Source: Hyphomicrobiales bacterium
GTDB taxonomy: Bacteria; Pseudomonadota; Alphaproteobacteria; Rhizobiales; Rhizobiaceae
Direction: 5' to 3'
Assembly: GCA_900470155.1 (NCBI GenBank)
Contig: UBZT01000007.1
Span: 1 to 64,000, forward strand
DNA: 64,000 nucleotides
Position numbers and translations under genes: made by a program. Shown here in pieces: positions 62,346 to 64,000 of this stretch. The notes beneath the pieces were generated by a model. It was not told the origin of the DNA. It worked only from the letters and a program-made list of their open reading frames with translations, and ran no database searches. The first letter of the stretch is position 1. The number at the start of each line of letters is the position of its first letter.

Positions 62346-62564
62346 GCCATGGCCTCATACGATCCGGCCAGCGCCATGCGGGCCTCACGAGATCGAATAT
62401 CGTTATACATTATAAAAAGTATAGCTCATAATTGCGCGGAAGCACGGATGGTGGAGTTTTTCCTCAAGAAACGGTGCCGGCCGGCAACAGTCGTCACAAC
62501 TGGCCAGCATTTGACATTTCAGAACCTGTATTCGGCAAAACCACGTTTTTAGCGGGTTTTGCGT

Positions 62565-62590
62565 GAGATCCGGCCCGAAGGCCGGATCTC
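62565..62590 (-). terminator. Hairpin with UUCG loop after the porin gene
   Basis: On the minus strand GAGATCCGGCC-TTCG-GGCCGGATCTC is an 11-bp stem with a stable UUCG tetraloop, about 20 nt beyond the porin stop. No T-run follows, so it may protect the mRNA rather than terminate it. The remainder between the integrase start and the porin end (62346-62610) shows no gene. Confidence 0.6.
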
Positions 62591-62610
62591 GTATCGATCC
62601 GAAGATCGAA

Positions 62611-63648
62611 TTAGAACGAGCGCTGCAGACGGACGAAGCCGTCCCAGACGCCATCATCAGCTGCGTCTTCGTCGAAGTAGTTGACGGCAACCTTGGCAGT
62701 CAGGCCCTGGGCGATTTTGTAATCGAGGGTCAGACCGGCCTTCCAGGCGTCGTTGCTGGAATCGAAGTCGTCAGCCGAAACGAGGCCGTAGCTGTCCCAG
62801 TACTGAACGCCAGGCGTCAGGGTGAACTTTTCGCTCAGCTTGACGGCGTATTCAGCAGCAACGGTCCACTCGGAAACGTCGTAGTAGGCGTTTGCGCCGG
62901 TCGAGTAGATGGCGGCGAGGCCGAACGTGCCCGGACCAACATCAGCCAGCAGCTTTGCGCGGATCGCGCCATTTTCAGCCGCGAAGTCGTAGGAGCCGAG
63001 AAGTTCTGCGGTGACAACGCCGAAGGTCGCAGCGATCTGGCCTTCGATGCCGAGGTTGTCGTTGTCGTCGTAGAAGGTGTCGAAGTCGCCGGAATAGGTC
63101 TTCGTCAGTTCGTCAAGGAAGACGCCAGCCGAGAACGCATCGGCAGTGTACTGGTAGCCGACCGAGTTGATGCGGTTCGAACCGAGGTCATCGGTTTCGC
63201 CCGAGAGATCGTTATCCCAGTAGTTGTACATGTAGCCGACCTTGAAGCCGCCGACAGTGATGTAGGCTTCGTCGATCTCGAGGTCGTTGCCCGAGCCGTT
63301 GTCGGTGCCGTCGCTTTCAGCCCAGGTGCGGACTGCGATGTAGGAGCCAACGGTGCCGAGTTCGGAATCGCTCTTGGCTTCGAAGTTGATCTTGGCGCGG
63401 GTACGGGCGTTCCAGTCGAGATCTTCATTGTCGTCTTCCGAGAACTGGGTCTCGAAGCGAACATAACCGCTGATCTTGAGGCAGGTTTCCGAACCCGGGA
63501 TGTAGAAGTAGCCGGTGCCGAAAGCGTCGCAAACGCGAACGTATTCCATCGGCTCTGGCTCAGCAGCAACGATAGCGTCGGCAGCCTGGGCGCCAGATAC
63601 TACAGCGAGAGCTGCAGCGGAGCCGAGAAGAAGGCTCTTGATGTTCAT
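62611..63648 (-). CDS. Outer-membrane porin, RopA/Omp2b type
   Basis: From ATG 63648 (GGAGG 6 nt upstream) it is 345 aa. Residues 1-22 are a signal peptide ending in GAQA; the mature protein has YVRVCDAFGTGYFYIPGSET with a Cys pair and SGYVRFETQF, then alternating beta-strands and the C-terminal Phe (VRLQRSF) that marks outer-membrane barrels. This is the abundant general porin of rhizobia and Brucella. It transports small hydrophilic solutes. Confidence 0.95.
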   Translation of the reverse strand: MNIKSLLLGSAAALAVVSGAQAADAIVAAEPEPMEYVRVCDAFGTGYFYIPGSETCLKISGYVRFETQFSEDDNEDLDWNARTRAKINFEAKSDSELGTVGSYIAVRTWAESDGTDNGSGNDLEIDEAYITVGGFKVGYMYNYWDNDLSGETDDLGSNRINSVGYQYTADAFSAGVFLDELTKTYSGDFDTFYDDNDNLGIEGQIAATFGVVTAELLGSYDFAAENGAIRAKLLADVGPGTFGLAAIYSTGANAYYDVSEWTVAAEYAVKLSEKFTLTPGVQYWDSYGLVSADDFDSSNDAWKAGLTLDYKIAQGLTAKVAVNYFDEDAADDGVWDGFVRLQRSF

Positions 63649-63881
63649 TATTGACCTCCAGTCAGTTATAGACCGGAGCACTGCGGATATATTGCTATTA
63701 TCGTTTTAAATCATATGGATAAGCGAAAATTGTCGCGGCGGTCGTCGGGAGCGGTGCCGCCAATCGCGCCAGAATGGCCTCGGATTGGCCGTCGCCAGCT
63801 CACGTACGGGAATCGCCATGCGAAGACGCAGCTCGAGGGCGAGTGCAGGAGCAAATTCCGGAATTTTGACATTGGGTTGAA

Positions 63882-63972
63882 TGGCGGAGAGGATGGGATT
63901 CGAACCCACGATACGCTTTTGACGTATACTCCCTTAGCAGGGGAGCGCCTTCGACCACTCGGCCACCTCTCC
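63882..63972 (-). tRNA. tRNA-Ser (anticodon GCT)
   Basis: A complete 91-nt tRNA on the minus strand with encoded CCA. The acceptor GGAGAGG pairs with CCTCTCC, the anticodon stem-loop CTCCC-CTGCTAA-GGGAG gives anticodon GCT (plus-strand 63936-63938), a long variable arm (TATACGTCAAAAGCGTA) follows as in serine tRNAs and the T loop is GGGTTCGAATCCC. It reads AGC/AGU codons. Confidence 0.97.
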
Positions 63973-64000
63973 GGTGCGGCCTGATTATGTGCTTGAATCG

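Noticed and set aside
61246..62610. Prophage or integrative element
   Set aside because: Only an integrase is seen; no structural, replication or attachment sequence could be identified in the window.

Overview
The window reads as a chromosomal segment of an alphaproteobacterium of the Rhizobiaceae (Rhizobium/Agrobacterium/Sinorhizobium relatives). Supporting signs are a GC-rich, densely coded sequence; a left-end block ccmH - degP - OmpR-type regulator - histidine kinase - glnE - PleC-like kinase - pepN that follows the rhizobial order as I remember it; a RopA/Omp2b-type porin; a perfect CtrA box; and a rhizobial intergenic repeat. I could not search databases, so family names rest on motifs and general knowledge of the families.

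Layout. 1-13.8 kb: cytochrome c maturation (ccmH), a ParDE-like toxin-antitoxin pair, periplasmic protease DegP, a two-component system, GlnE (nitrogen control of glutamine synthetase), a PleC-like PAS kinase and aminopeptidase N. 13.9-22.8 kb: a soluble chemoreceptor-like protein with reversed domain order, two transporters, an unassigned two-HTH protein, two tiny ORFs, a family-4-like uracil-DNA glycosylase, a YegD-like Hsp70, a lone minimal nucleotidyltransferase and a small membrane protein. 22.9-28.8 kb: a catabolic-looking minus-strand cluster (SDR, GlcD-like FAD oxidase, beta-hydroxyacid dehydrogenase, MocR regulator) with a divergent EamA exporter and a clear operator between regulator and exporter. 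28.9-37.4 kb: ETF-ubiquinone oxidoreductase, a lipoprotein-type L,D-transpeptidase behind a CtrA box, and regulator/exporter or regulator/enzyme pairs (AraC/EamA, HxlR/ADH, MFS), then a diacylglycerol-kinase-like lipid kinase. 37.4-46.1 kb: an inverted pair of intergenic repeats, a complete oligopeptide ABC operon (binding protein, two permeases, fused ATPase) and a divergent glutamine-synthetase-like / class III aminotransferase pair that fits polyamine catabolism. 46.1-56.6 kb: accessory metabolism with several divergent regulator-target pairs (PadR/OsmC, LysR/aldo-keto reductase, LysR/SDR-tautomerase), AMP nucleosidase and small proteins. 56.6-64 kb: a Sel1-type small protein, an aminotransferase, two PilZ-like proteins with degenerate motifs, a ferredoxin-reductase-like flavoprotein, a lone tyrosine recombinase, a porin and tRNA-Ser(GCT).

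Most of the window is ordinary chromosomal housekeeping and transport. I do not see a CRISPR array, a prophage, a secretion system or a recognisable defence island, and nothing I would call a wholly new multi-gene system. The most informative signals are regulatory: a perfect CtrA site in front of an L,D-transpeptidase, a near-match in front of the PleC-like kinase gene, and well-formed operators beside the MocR, PadR and HxlR genes. The most unusual proteins are the reversed MCP-Cache protein, the histidine kinase with a Ser/Thr-rich loop inside its ATPase domain, the PilZ pair that has lost key residues, and the SDR without its catalytic tyrosine.
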